From: Acidobacteriota bacterium
Lineage (GTDB): Bacteria > Acidobacteriota > Thermoanaerobaculia > Multivoradales > Multivoraceae
Length of the DNA: 64,000 bases
Assembly: GCA_026707325.1 (NCBI GenBank)
Contig: JAPOXA010000066.1
Location: forward strand, 62,001 to 126,000
Direction of reading: 5' to 3'
Below are positions 52,651-60,782 of the stretch, piece after piece. Numbering within the stretch: the first letter of the stretch is position 1; each line of letters starts with the position of its first letter. The notes below the pieces were generated by a model that was not told where the DNA came from, ran no database searches, and worked only from the letters and a program-made list of their open reading frames with translations. A program made the translations under genes and the position numbers.

Positions 52651-52938
52651 GTGAACAGGGTCACACTGGTTGGCAAGGTCCACGGGCCTGCCAAGACGCC
52701 AACGGCGTCCAACGGTACGCCGATCACCTTCCTGGGAGTCGAGACTCACCGACGCTGGCGGAACAACGACGGCACGGTGGGTCAGGGCTCCGAGGTCCAT
52801 ACCTGCCGCGCGTTCGGCGGCACTGCGAGGTTGCTCGAGAAAGCCCGAGACAGGTCTTCGATCGTCGTCAGGGGCCGGCTGGAGTACACCAACGACGACG
52901 AAGCGATGATCCAGGTCGTGAAGATCGAGTTCGTCTAG
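52651..52938 (+). CDS. Short single-stranded-DNA-binding (OB-fold) protein
   Basis: A 95-residue SSB-like protein starting at GTG. The OB-fold pattern is clear: MNRVTLVGKVHGPAKTPTAS, GTPITFLGVETHRRWRN, SEVHTCRAFGGTARLLEKA, SIVVRGRLEYTND and VVKIEFV. It lacks the acidic C-terminal tail of normal SSB and is much shorter than the usual 150-180 residues. It directly follows the ASCH gene and overlaps, on the opposite strand, the broken end of a WYL regulator. It may belong to a small phage-derived or mobile element. Confidence 0.85.
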   Translation: MNRVTLVGKVHGPAKTPTASNGTPITFLGVETHRRWRNNDGTVGQGSEVHTCRAFGGTARLLEKARDRSSIVVRGRLEYTNDDEAMIQVVKIEFV

Positions 52939-53410
52939 TGCTCGCCTCCTTCACTCGACGCTGGACGACGGCCGAGGCCGCGGTCTCGAACCCGCGCGCC
53001 GGGACGTCTCGTCCATGCGCGCGCAGGATGCGGAACCGGTGCGCCGGGAACCGCTCTCCGCTACGGCTTCCGCGGTCGAGAATCGCCTGGAGGCGGCCGC
53101 GGAGCGGAGCGATGAGGTCTTCGAGAAGGCCAGGCTGGACCCGGCTCAGGAGTTCGTCCATGACCAGCAACGCCTCGAGTTCGTCCCTGCGGAACCACAG
53201 CCCCGGAAGCTGGAACCATCCCCCGTCTCGGTCGTAGCGGTAGCCTCGGCCGGGCCGATTCACGATCGGCGCACCGAGATGGTCGCGGAGCATGGCGATG
53301 GTGCGGAACAACGTCGAGCGGGAACACTCGAGTTCCGCCGTCAGCTCGTCGACCGAAACGGGGTGCCGGCGCGCTTCCAGCACCCGGTGCAGCGCAACGA
53401 TTCGTTCCAT
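52868..53410 (-). pseudogene. WYL-family transcriptional regulator, 3' truncated
   Basis: The start MERIVALHRVLEARRHPVSV, the winged HTH SRSTLFRTIAML and YRYDRDGGWFQLPGLWFRRDELEALL match the YafY/WYL transcription-factor N-terminus. Similarity runs to ETAASAVVQRR, after which the expected WYL domain (about 140 residues) is missing and the frame continues as arginine-rich sequence antisense to the SSB-like gene. The break is at about 52940-52955, where the SSB-like gene ends. So a regulator has been cut by an insertion or deletion. ATG at 53408-53410 is used; a start 7 codons earlier is also possible. Confidence 0.7.
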
Positions 53411-53460
53411 GCGATTCAGAGCTTCCCCCAAGGCAGTCGCCGCTTCGCGGCGCGACTTCC

Positions 53461-53510
53461 TGGCCGCCTACGGCGGCAGCGGGTCAGAAGACCCGCGTAC
53501 CCAGTGGGCG
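53461..53510 (+). repeat. Tandem-hairpin intergenic element, family 2 copy D
   Basis: Stems gccgcc/ggcggc (53463-53477, loop tac) and gcgggtc/gacccgc (53479-53496, loop agaa), then GTACCCAGTGGG. It lies between the broken WYL gene and the end of the CobN-like gene, and is about 48 bases identical to copy C apart from one loop base. Confidence 0.75.
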
Positions 53511-53526
53511 TCCGGTTCCGTGCAGG

Positions 53527-56500
53527 CTAGCGCCGCCGCAGCCACCACAGGAGCAGCAGCGCAAGCACGGGCACGCCGGCGGCGACACCGCCCCACCACC
53601 GCTCGGGCCTGGCCCCGGTCCGCGGCGCCTCCGAAGACTCGCTCTCCGTCACCTCCATCCGGTAGCCCTCGACCGGAAGCGGCGGCGCCGTTTCGAGCCG
53701 CTCCCGCTCGGCCTCCATCCGCTGCTCGTTGCTCTCGACGAAGGCGTCGGCCTCGGCCGCCGCGCGCTCGATGTCCATGGCGATCGCCGACTCCATCGCG
53801 GCGCGGAAGGCCTGCAGCAGGGGTGCCGGGACGTTCAGGGTCGCGCCCTGCTCGATCACGTAGCGCAGCAGCCGCGGATTGGCGCAGGTATGACCCGAGC
53901 AGGCCGCGCCGTGTTCGGCGACGCTGCCGGTGTACTCGGTCAGCAGCCGGCGAAGGGTCTCCTCGTCGGCCTGCCAGTAGCCCTTGCGGATCGTCTCGAC
54001 CATGCGGCCGGTGATGTCCTGGTAGGCGAACGGCGAGTTCTCCTCGAAGAACTCCCTCATCCCGAGTTCATGCCTGTCCTCGACGTAGACCTCGAAGGAC
54101 TCCTGCCACATCCGGCCGTCGACGGTCTCGGTGACGACGGCGTCCCAGCCCCAGAGGTACTCGACGAACGCGCGCATCTCGCCGGCCCCCGCGTAGCCCT
54201 CCTTCTGCATGCCCTCGATCCAGGTCGGGTTCACGTATCGGGACCGGAACTCGGCGCCGAGAAACCGGTCGATCCCCGTCATCTCGGGGCTACCCGGGTC
54301 GCGGGTGTTCGTGACGACGAGTTCCGGGCTCTCGCCGTCGATGCTCCGCACCGCCGCCGCCAGGCCGCCCGCGTACATGAAGAAGTCGTCGTTGTCGAGG
54401 GCGCCGTAGAGCGACGTCGAGCTGCTGTGGACGACCTTCTCGACCCCGGACAGGGTGAGCCTGAACACGTCCTCCATCGGCTCGCCCCAGAAGCCGTTGC
54501 CGTAGCCGTGCCCCATCTTCGCGATGTACTCGTCGGCCAGCGCGACATCCGAGTCCCAGCTTCCGCTCGCCGCCGCGATCCGCGACGTACTCAGGTTGAA
54601 CCTGCCGGGCGGCTCATCGAAGATGCGGACGCCGGCCCGGCGGTCCGCTTCCTCCTCGCTGTAGCCGCGCTCGACCAGGGCGGCCCGGGTCGCCAGGTAG
54701 TGACGCCGCACGTAGTTCTCCGCCTCGTCGAGCGCCTTGACCCGCTGCACCGCCTGGTCGATCAGGCGGGTCACGTTGTTGAACATGCCTTCGGCCGCCG
54801 ACGAGATCACGACGTCGACGCGCGGCCGGCCGAGCCGGCGCGACGGAATCACCTCGACGTCGACGACATCGCCGCGGACATTCCAGACCGGCCGCGTCCC
54901 GAGCAGGTGAAAGACCTGGGACTCGATGACCCCCTCGTGCCGGAGCGTCTCGGCGCCCCAGATCACGAACGAGACCTTCTCGGGATAGCGCCCATGCTCT
55001 TCGACGTGACTCGCCAGCATCTCGTCCGCCAGCTTGACCCCGAGGTCCCAGGCCGCCGGCTTGGGCACCTTGTCCGGATCGATGCCGTAGAGGTTCTTCC
55101 CGGTGGGGTACGCGTCCGGCTTGCGGATCGGCTCGCCGCCACCGCCAGACGGCACGTAAAGGCCGCCGAGCCCCCGCACCAGGTTGGCCAGCTCCCGCGG
55201 CGCGGACTCGACGATCCGTTGCTCCATGTCCTCGGCGAGCACGGACGCGGCGTCCGGCAGCAGGCTGCGATCGACCGCGACCACCGCCTCCACGGTGCTC
55301 CGTCGCATTTCCGGCTCAGGCAGCCGCCCGAAGGCGTGGAGCCCGTAGGGAATGTGCTCGGACCGCAGATCGGTCATGTAGTCCTCGATCTCGTGGAGCG
55401 CCTCGTGCTCGATCACGCCTGAGTCCCCGAGCTCGAGCTGCAGATCCTTGAGGATGCCGAGCGCCTCGGAACGCTCCCGGATCTGATCCGCGTAGGCCTC
55501 GGCCAGGGTCTCGTTCTTGTGGACGTTCTGGTGGTAGTCGTCCACCACCTCGCCCAGGGCGGCCAGTTCCGGCAGCAGCCGGCTCTGGACGAAGGGCGGC
55601 ACCATGTGATCGACCACGGTCGCCATGCCGCGCCGGCGCGCGACCAGGCCCTCGCCCACGACGTCGACGTTGTAGATGTAGAGATCGGGCAGGTCCCCCA
55701 GCAGGGCGTCCGGGGCGTCGGCGGCGCTTAAGCCCATCGCCTTGCCGTCGAGCCACTCCAGCGTGCCGTGCGTGCCGACGTGAACGACGGCGTCGGCGCC
55801 AAAACCGCCTCCATCCTCCGGCTCGCGCAGCCAGAGATAGGCGGCCGCGTACTGGTGGTGAGGCGCCAGGTCGTCGGCGTGGTAGAGCTGGGTCAGGTCC
55901 TCGCCCCAACCCCGCGCCGGCTGCGGCAGCAGGGCGACGTTGCCGAAGCGAATGACGGGCACCACGAGTTCCCGCTCGACGCCGCGGATGCGCGGTCCGG
56001 CAGCCATGACTTCCGCCGCTTCCGGCGGCCCCCAGTCCGCCACCATCTTCGCCCGGAGTTCCGGGGCGAGTGCGTCCAGCCAGCGGCGGTACAGGTCCAT
56101 GCCGATACGGACGGCGTCGCCGCCGTCGAGCATCCGGTCGAGCTCTCCCGGCGCGTAGCTCCCCACGTTCCGGGCGCCGTCGAGCATCTTCTCCAGCAGC
56201 GCATCGGCGGAAAGGTCGATCTCGCCGCCGCCAAGGTCGCCAACGTCGTAGCCCTCCTCCCGCAGGCGCTCCAGGACGTTCGCCAGCGATTCGGCGACAT
56301 TGAGGTAGCTGGCGCCGATGTCGGCCTTGCCGGGCGGATAGTTGTAGTACAGCAGCGCCAGCCTCTTCCCGGCGTTCGGCGTCGCGGCCAGAGCCGCGTA
56401 GCGCAGCGCACGGCGCACGGCCATCGCTACCCGGGAGGGGATCGGCCGGCGAGCGACGATCGTGAGCCCGGTGTCCGGATCGGCGATCTGCTCCTGGCTG

Positions 56501-57543
56501 CCGACCACGGTAGGCGCCACCAGGCCCGCGAGCTCCGGCGACACGACCTGGAACGTTCCCTCGAACAGGGACAGACCCATCTCAGACTCGCGCCACTCCT
56601 GCTCCCCGCGACCGTAGAGGGAGATCAGACTGAGCACCGGAACGTCGAGTCTGGCCAGCGACAGACCGGCGTCGGGGCCCGCGAACCGGAACAGGAAGGC
56701 CATGGCGACGTCGACCCTCGCTTCGCCGCTGTCGTCGAGCAGGAGTGCCTCGAAAGCCTGACCGGCCGGATAGCCGAACACGGGCACCGCTTCGGCGCCC
56801 TGCCGCTCGATCTCGGCAACCACGGCGTCGACCAGGCCGGTGTTCCCCGAGTCGAAGTCGGCGCCGTAGAAGCCCACCGCGATCCGCGGCGCGCCCGTCC
56901 GCTTCCCGCCGGCGCGGGCTCTCCAGTCGTCGAACTCCTGCCAGGTCGCGAAGACCCGGCCGCGGGGCTCGCCCGGGTAGTAGTACCCCGCCTCCAGGTT
57001 CGGCTGCGGTTCGCCGGGCGCCAGACCGTCGACGCCGGCCGCCGAGAGGACGTACTCGAGCAGTCCGAGCTGGTTGGCAAGACCGGAGTACTCCCAGTAG
57101 GCGCGGGCCCGCCGGTCCCAGGTCACCCCGAGCGGCTCGTAGTGGTCGCGCCCCAGGAGCCCCTCGCCCACCCCGAAGACGGTTCCGCGCCGCACCGCCT
57201 GGCCGACCAGGTCGATGCCGTGGGTCGCGTCGAACCGCTCGATCGTATGCTGGTCGTGCACGCTCAGCACGAGCGCGTCCGCGTCGACAAAGGACCGGGG
57301 ATCGACCTCGTCGAACAGCGATTCGGTGAGCAGGGTGAGTTCCACCCGGCCGCGCAGGTCGGGGTGCTTGAGCAGAAGGTCCTTCCACGCCGCCGCGACC
57401 GCGGGCAGGTTGGTGTCGGCGCAGAGGTACGAGAGGCGAACGTTCGGCAGTTGCTGCTGCGCCGCCAGCGGCACAGCCAGAAAGGCCGCGCCAATCAGAA
57501 TGCCCGCGGCACGGACCCGACTCGATCGCCTAGTCAGGCACAT
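53527..57543 (-). CDS. Exported, membrane-anchored CobN/BchH-like metal chelatase subunit
   Basis: A 1338-residue CobN/BchH family protein. Family blocks include LLLKHPDLRGRVELTLLTES, LALLYYNYPPGKADIGASYLNV, VVHVGTHGTLEWLDGKAMGLS and KMGHGYGNGFWGEPM. Unlike ordinary cytoplasmic CobN it has a clear signal peptide (AAGILIGAAFLAVPLAAQQ) at the start and a hydrophobic C-terminal helix (GVAAGVPVLALLLLWWLRR) followed by Arg, so the chelatase sits in the periplasm, tied to the inner membrane. The usual ATPase partners (CobS/CobT) are absent; instead it follows a DUF2149 gene (14-base overlap) and an ExbB-like motor gene. Probable role in corrinoid metal handling; substrate direction unknown. Confidence 0.88.
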   Translation of the reverse strand: MCLTRRSSRVRAAGILIGAAFLAVPLAAQQQLPNVRLSYLCADTNLPAVAAAWKDLLLKHPDLRGRVELTLLTESLFDEVDPRSFVDADALVLSVHDQHTIERFDATHGIDLVGQAVRRGTVFGVGEGLLGRDHYEPLGVTWDRRARAYWEYSGLANQLGLLEYVLSAAGVDGLAPGEPQPNLEAGYYYPGEPRGRVFATWQEFDDWRARAGGKRTGAPRIAVGFYGADFDSGNTGLVDAVVAEIERQGAEAVPVFGYPAGQAFEALLLDDSGEARVDVAMAFLFRFAGPDAGLSLARLDVPVLSLISLYGRGEQEWRESEMGLSLFEGTFQVVSPELAGLVAPTVVGSQEQIADPDTGLTIVARRPIPSRVAMAVRRALRYAALAATPNAGKRLALLYYNYPPGKADIGASYLNVAESLANVLERLREEGYDVGDLGGGEIDLSADALLEKMLDGARNVGSYAPGELDRMLDGGDAVRIGMDLYRRWLDALAPELRAKMVADWGPPEAAEVMAAGPRIRGVERELVVPVIRFGNVALLPQPARGWGEDLTQLYHADDLAPHHQYAAAYLWLREPEDGGGFGADAVVHVGTHGTLEWLDGKAMGLSAADAPDALLGDLPDLYIYNVDVVGEGLVARRRGMATVVDHMVPPFVQSRLLPELAALGEVVDDYHQNVHKNETLAEAYADQIRERSEALGILKDLQLELGDSGVIEHEALHEIEDYMTDLRSEHIPYGLHAFGRLPEPEMRRSTVEAVVAVDRSLLPDAASVLAEDMEQRIVESAPRELANLVRGLGGLYVPSGGGGEPIRKPDAYPTGKNLYGIDPDKVPKPAAWDLGVKLADEMLASHVEEHGRYPEKVSFVIWGAETLRHEGVIESQVFHLLGTRPVWNVRGDVVDVEVIPSRRLGRPRVDVVISSAAEGMFNNVTRLIDQAVQRVKALDEAENYVRRHYLATRAALVERGYSEEEADRRAGVRIFDEPPGRFNLSTSRIAAASGSWDSDVALADEYIAKMGHGYGNGFWGEPMEDVFRLTLSGVEKVVHSSSTSLYGALDNDDFFMYAGGLAAAVRSIDGESPELVVTNTRDPGSPEMTGIDRFLGAEFRSRYVNPTWIEGMQKEGYAGAGEMRAFVEYLWGWDAVVTETVDGRMWQESFEVYVEDRHELGMREFFEENSPFAYQDITGRMVETIRKGYWQADEETLRRLLTEYTGSVAEHGAACSGHTCANPRLLRYVIEQGATLNVPAPLLQAFRAAMESAIAMDIERAAAEADAFVESNEQRMEAERERLETAPPLPVEGYRMEVTESESSEAPRTGARPERWWGGVAAGVPVLALLLLWWLRRR

Positions 57544-57865
57544 AGACGATCTGACCGTCCGCCAGACGGTAGGCGGTACCGAGGCGCTCTCCGTCCCCGC
57601 CCAGCGTCTCGCCCGTCAGTTCGTAGGCTTCGATCTCCGTGCCGCGCTTGACGATGATCTCGCGCACGCCGTCCTCGTTCGTCTTGACCAGCGTGACCTC
57701 ACTGTTCGGGTCGATCAGATCGCCGATCCGGTAGACCGAGAACAGCGCGATCATCAGCCCGACGATGAAGACGACCGAAACGTCGAAGATGTTGACCACG
57801 CCGGCGAGCGGATCGTCCTCCTCGATCGGCGCGTTCGGAGGCGGGAGCTTCAGAAACCGGGCCAT
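57530..57865 (-). CDS. DUF2149 membrane protein, ExbD-like position
   Basis: A 111-residue DUF2149 protein with one transmembrane helix (IFDVSVVFIVGLMIALFSVY near residue 28) preceded by a charged cytoplasmic start and followed by a soluble part with VTLVKTNEDGVREIIVKRGTEIEAYEL. The family typically sits between a MotA/TolQ/ExbB gene and a CobN gene, as here, and its single-span topology is like ExbD/TolR, so it may be the stator partner of the ExbB-like protein. It is followed, with 14 bases overlap, by the exported CobN-like gene. Confidence 0.82.
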   Translation of the reverse strand: MARFLKLPPPNAPIEEDDPLAGVVNIFDVSVVFIVGLMIALFSVYRIGDLIDPNSEVTLVKTNEDGVREIIVKRGTEIEAYELTGETLGGDGERLGTAYRLADGQIVYVPD

Positions 57866-57872
57866 CGCGGGC

Positions 57873-58499
57873 TCATTCTTCCACTGCGTCGAGTTCGGCG
57901 TTCATCCGTTCCGCCAGAAACCGCAGTTCCAGCACCGTCTCGGCGACCCAGCCGCGACGGGCGACGAGCACGGCGAAAGCGGCCGTGCCGGTGGCGAGGC
58001 CGATGACCGTGGTCGTGAAGGCGACCACCATCTGGCTGGCCATCGCCTCCAAGTCGCCGGCGGTCAGCGATGCGAGGGCCGCGCCCATCGGGATCAGCGT
58101 ACCGAGCAGTCCCAGGCTGGGGCCCACCCGCACCAGCAGCCGCGAGCCGTTCAGGCGCCGCTCGACGGTCGCCTCGTGCTCGAGCAAGACCCGCTCCAGG
58201 CCCCCGTGGCGGAAACCCGGATCGCCGAGCCGCCCGGTCACCGCGCCTACCAGGCTGAGCAGAGTCGCCGGGAGCTGCTCCAGCCGTCCCGCGTCGGCGG
58301 AGAGCACCGGACCCTGGTCGAGCCAACGGTCGAGGTCGAATCCGCGGCGCTCGCGCCGCCTGGTGAGGTACTCGGCCACGCAGCCGCCGGCCAGGAAGAA
58401 CGCGGAGAGGACGCAGACCCAGAGGAGAACGATGACCGGCAACCTGAGAACCTGGCTCAGCGCGAACAGGCCGTTCTCAAGCGTTCCGAGGAGACTCAC
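57873..58499 (-). CDS. MotA/TolQ/ExbB-like proton-channel protein
   Basis: A 208-residue inner-membrane protein. Three hydrophobic helices are visible: LPVIVLLWVCVLSAFFLAGG, then VGPSLGLLGTLIPMGAALASLTAG (the GLLGTxxGM-type motif) and MVVAFTTTVIGLATGTAAFAVL, which form the MotA/TolQ/ExbB channel core. Such proteins use the proton gradient to drive a partner protein. The ATG start overlaps the preceding gene by 4 bases, and the DUF2149 gene follows after 7 bases. It likely powers the exported CobN-like protein or the BtuB receptor. Confidence 0.88.
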   Translation of the reverse strand: MSLLGTLENGLFALSQVLRLPVIVLLWVCVLSAFFLAGGCVAEYLTRRRERRGFDLDRWLDQGPVLSADAGRLEQLPATLLSLVGAVTGRLGDPGFRHGGLERVLLEHEATVERRLNGSRLLVRVGPSLGLLGTLIPMGAALASLTAGDLEAMASQMVVAFTTTVIGLATGTAAFAVLVARRGWVAETVLELRFLAERMNAELDAVEE

Positions 58500-59131
58500 C
58501 GGCGCCTCCGTCCGGCCACGGCCGGCGCCCTTCTCCGCCGCGCCGCGACGAAGCCGCCGGCGACGGCCGCCGCGGCGGCGGCAACCAGCGCCCAGGCCGC
58601 AGGCTGCGCGACGGTCGAGGGATCCCGCAGCGACCCGGTGTTGAGCGCGGACGCCGACTGCCAGCCGACGACGAGCTCAGGCAGGAACGCGACCGCCAGC
58701 CCAAGCGCCACGACCAGCAGGAGTCCCTCCTCCCGGAGCCGGGGCGGCGCGAACACCGGTCTGACCGCGCTCAGCCAGACCGCCACCGCCGGCATCGTGG
58801 CGGCCACCGGCACGGTGATCCAGACCGGCAAGCCCAGGACCTCCAGGTAGCGGCTCCACAGAGCCGCCGCCGCGCCGGAGGCGAAGGAGGCGACGTAGAG
58901 CGGCGGACGTCCGAGCAGGGCAGCCAGGGCGATGGCCGTGGCGGTCACGCCGACGGCCATCGGGTAGGCGCCGCCGGTCCCGGAGGCGACCGGCCAGGTG
59001 ACAAGGAACCCGGCCGCGGGGAAGAACCAGATCCTGCGTCGCGGCACAGCGCCTCGCGGAACTCCCGCGGCACCGAACACGGCGGCGCCAAGCACGCTGA
59101 GCAGCCCGAGGACATGGACGGTCAAGGTCAT
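58496..59131 (-). CDS. Small polytopic membrane protein of the cobN-exbB operon
   Basis: A 211-residue inner-membrane protein that I cannot name. About seven hydrophobic segments are visible (for example MTLTVHVLGLLSVLGAAVFG, VWITVPVAATMPAVAVWL, LLLVVALGLAVAFLPELVVG, AAWALVAAAAAAVAGGFVAA). A basic C-terminal tail (RRRRAPAVAGRRRR) suggests that the C-terminus is cytoplasmic. It overlaps the ExbB-like gene by 4 bases. A conserved partner of the system or a helper of membrane insertion; function unknown. Confidence 0.6.
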   Translation of the reverse strand: MTLTVHVLGLLSVLGAAVFGAAGVPRGAVPRRRIWFFPAAGFLVTWPVASGTGGAYPMAVGVTATAIALAALLGRPPLYVASFASGAAAALWSRYLEVLGLPVWITVPVAATMPAVAVWLSAVRPVFAPPRLREEGLLLVVALGLAVAFLPELVVGWQSASALNTGSLRDPSTVAQPAAWALVAAAAAAVAGGFVAARRRRAPAVAGRRRR

Positions 59132-59214
59132 GACGGCGAAACCCCGTCACGGCCGAAGCGTTTCGACCGGGACGGGGTCCCATTCTCGCCGAAGCGAGGG
59201 CGTTTGGCGAAAGA

Positions 59215-60621
59215 TCAGCGGCCGCTGACCGTTCCTTCGCTTCCGTCGCTGTCCGCGTTGCGACGCTGCTGCCGGCGGAGCTGGCGGAAGAGATCACCCT
59301 GCTCCTCCTCGCTCAGCGAGTCCCAGTCGACGTCGAAACGCTCCTTGATCAGCTTCCTGAAGTCCTCCCGGTTGAACCGCTGCTGATTCAGGAAGCCGGT
59401 GTTGGAGGGGTTGTAGCCGGGCTCGGCATCGGCGTAGGAGACGAAGCCGAACATCATCTCGGCCGTGGTCGGACCGCCGTAAACGACGGTAGCGGTCGGA
59501 TCGGGATTCGACGGGTTGTCCGCTGAGTTGTCCCACGCCATCGTCAGCTCGATCTCGGTCCCCGCCGGGATCTTCTTGCCGCCCGCCGGGTACTTGTAGT
59601 GAGTCTGCCAGTTGAAGTCGTACCGGGGCACGTCGAGCAGAACCTCCTCGGTGCCGTCCGGGTACTTCGCCAGGTAGCGGGCCGACTTGCCCCTCAGGTG
59701 CATGTGCGGCGTGTAGCCGAGCAGCAGCGCGTCGCGCTCGAACTTCGTCGTCGTCCTGGCCACGTAGTTCGAGTCGCCGGGCGGAATCTCGAAGTCGAAC
59801 TTGCCCATCGACTTGCTCTGCATCACATGGTCCGGCTCGTAGTCCTTGGGGTAGAAGCGAAGCGCCACCGAGGAACGGTCCCAGGTGCCGGTGCCCGGCC
59901 CGGGTTCCTTGTGGTAGTGCATGTTCCAGCGGATCGTGGTGCCCGGCTTGACCAGGGTGCCGAAGCCGTCGTGGTGAACCGTCGGGTCGTTGCCCGGAGC
60001 GATGCCGCCGAAGGGACGCGCGATGATGTGATGCACGACCGGGCCGCCCGGACGGAACTCGACCGCCTTGATCCAGCGCGGCTCGGGCAGCATCTCCTCC
60101 GTGATCACGGTCTCGAAGTTGACGTACTGGTCGCGAACGTCATCCTCGACGAAGAAGTCCTGGCCCATGTCCATGACCAGGTCCGGTTCGCCGATCGTCC
60201 AGCCGTCGCTGCGTTCCCACACCTTGGCCGGCGGTGCATCGGCAGCGTTGCCCATCGGCGCGCCGCCCCTGGCCCAGGCGACCAGGGTGGCCCGCTGCTC
60301 GGCCGTCAGCGAGCGCTCGTTCTCGAACACGCCGTGGTGCCGCGGCGCGGCGTGCCACGGCGGCATCAGGCCGGACTCGACCTGACGGGCGATCGAGCGC
60401 GCCCAGGGTCGCGTCTCCTGGTAGCTCGTGAACGCCATCGGCGCCACCATGCCGCCCAGGTTCGCGCCGTTCGGGCGGTGGCAGACCTGGCACTTCTGCT
60501 CCAGCACCGTCTGCACGTCGCCGTAGTAGGTCGGCGTGTCCTGGGGAACGTCGTTGTTGTTCGCCGCCGCGAGCGGAGCGGCGAGCGCGAGGATCATCAG
60601 CAAAGCGAGCGCCTGCTTCAT
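59215..60621 (-). CDS. Secreted cytochrome c fused to copper type II monooxygenase-like domain
   Basis: A 468-residue exported protein with a signal peptide (MKQALALLMILALAAPLAAA). A cytochrome-type CQVCHRPN haem site near residue 43 is followed by a large domain with paired copper-ligand patterns PGGPVVHHIIARP and LGYTPHMHLRGKSARYL, as in peptidylglycine/dopamine-hydroxylase-like (copper type II, ascorbate-dependent) monooxygenases of Acidobacteriota. WNMHYH and NWQTHYKYP are further His-rich sites. It is likely a periplasmic oxidoreductase; substrate unknown. ATG at 60619-60621 is used; the CobN operon begins 83 bases downstream on the same strand but may be separate. Confidence 0.82.
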   Translation of the reverse strand: MKQALALLMILALAAPLAAANNNDVPQDTPTYYGDVQTVLEQKCQVCHRPNGANLGGMVAPMAFTSYQETRPWARSIARQVESGLMPPWHAAPRHHGVFENERSLTAEQRATLVAWARGGAPMGNAADAPPAKVWERSDGWTIGEPDLVMDMGQDFFVEDDVRDQYVNFETVITEEMLPEPRWIKAVEFRPGGPVVHHIIARPFGGIAPGNDPTVHHDGFGTLVKPGTTIRWNMHYHKEPGPGTGTWDRSSVALRFYPKDYEPDHVMQSKSMGKFDFEIPPGDSNYVARTTTKFERDALLLGYTPHMHLRGKSARYLAKYPDGTEEVLLDVPRYDFNWQTHYKYPAGGKKIPAGTEIELTMAWDNSADNPSNPDPTATVVYGGPTTAEMMFGFVSYADAEPGYNPSNTGFLNQQRFNREDFRKLIKERFDVDWDSLSEEEQGDLFRQLRRQQRRNADSDGSEGTVSGR

Positions 60622-60782
60622 GGATCGGGTCTCCTCGGTTCGGGTTCTGGTGAGTACTAGTTGCAACACCGTACCACATCTCGATTGCCGGGCCGCGCCC
60701 ATGTCACGAGCTCTACCGGACTCCACGGCGCCAGCCCGAAACCGCATGGGAAGCGCTGAACGCCGACTAGACTCCATCCGGC

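Noticed and set aside
59132..59214. A cobalamin riboswitch in front of the cobN operon
   Set aside because: The gap is only 83 bases and has no B12 box or AAGGGAA core on the minus strand.
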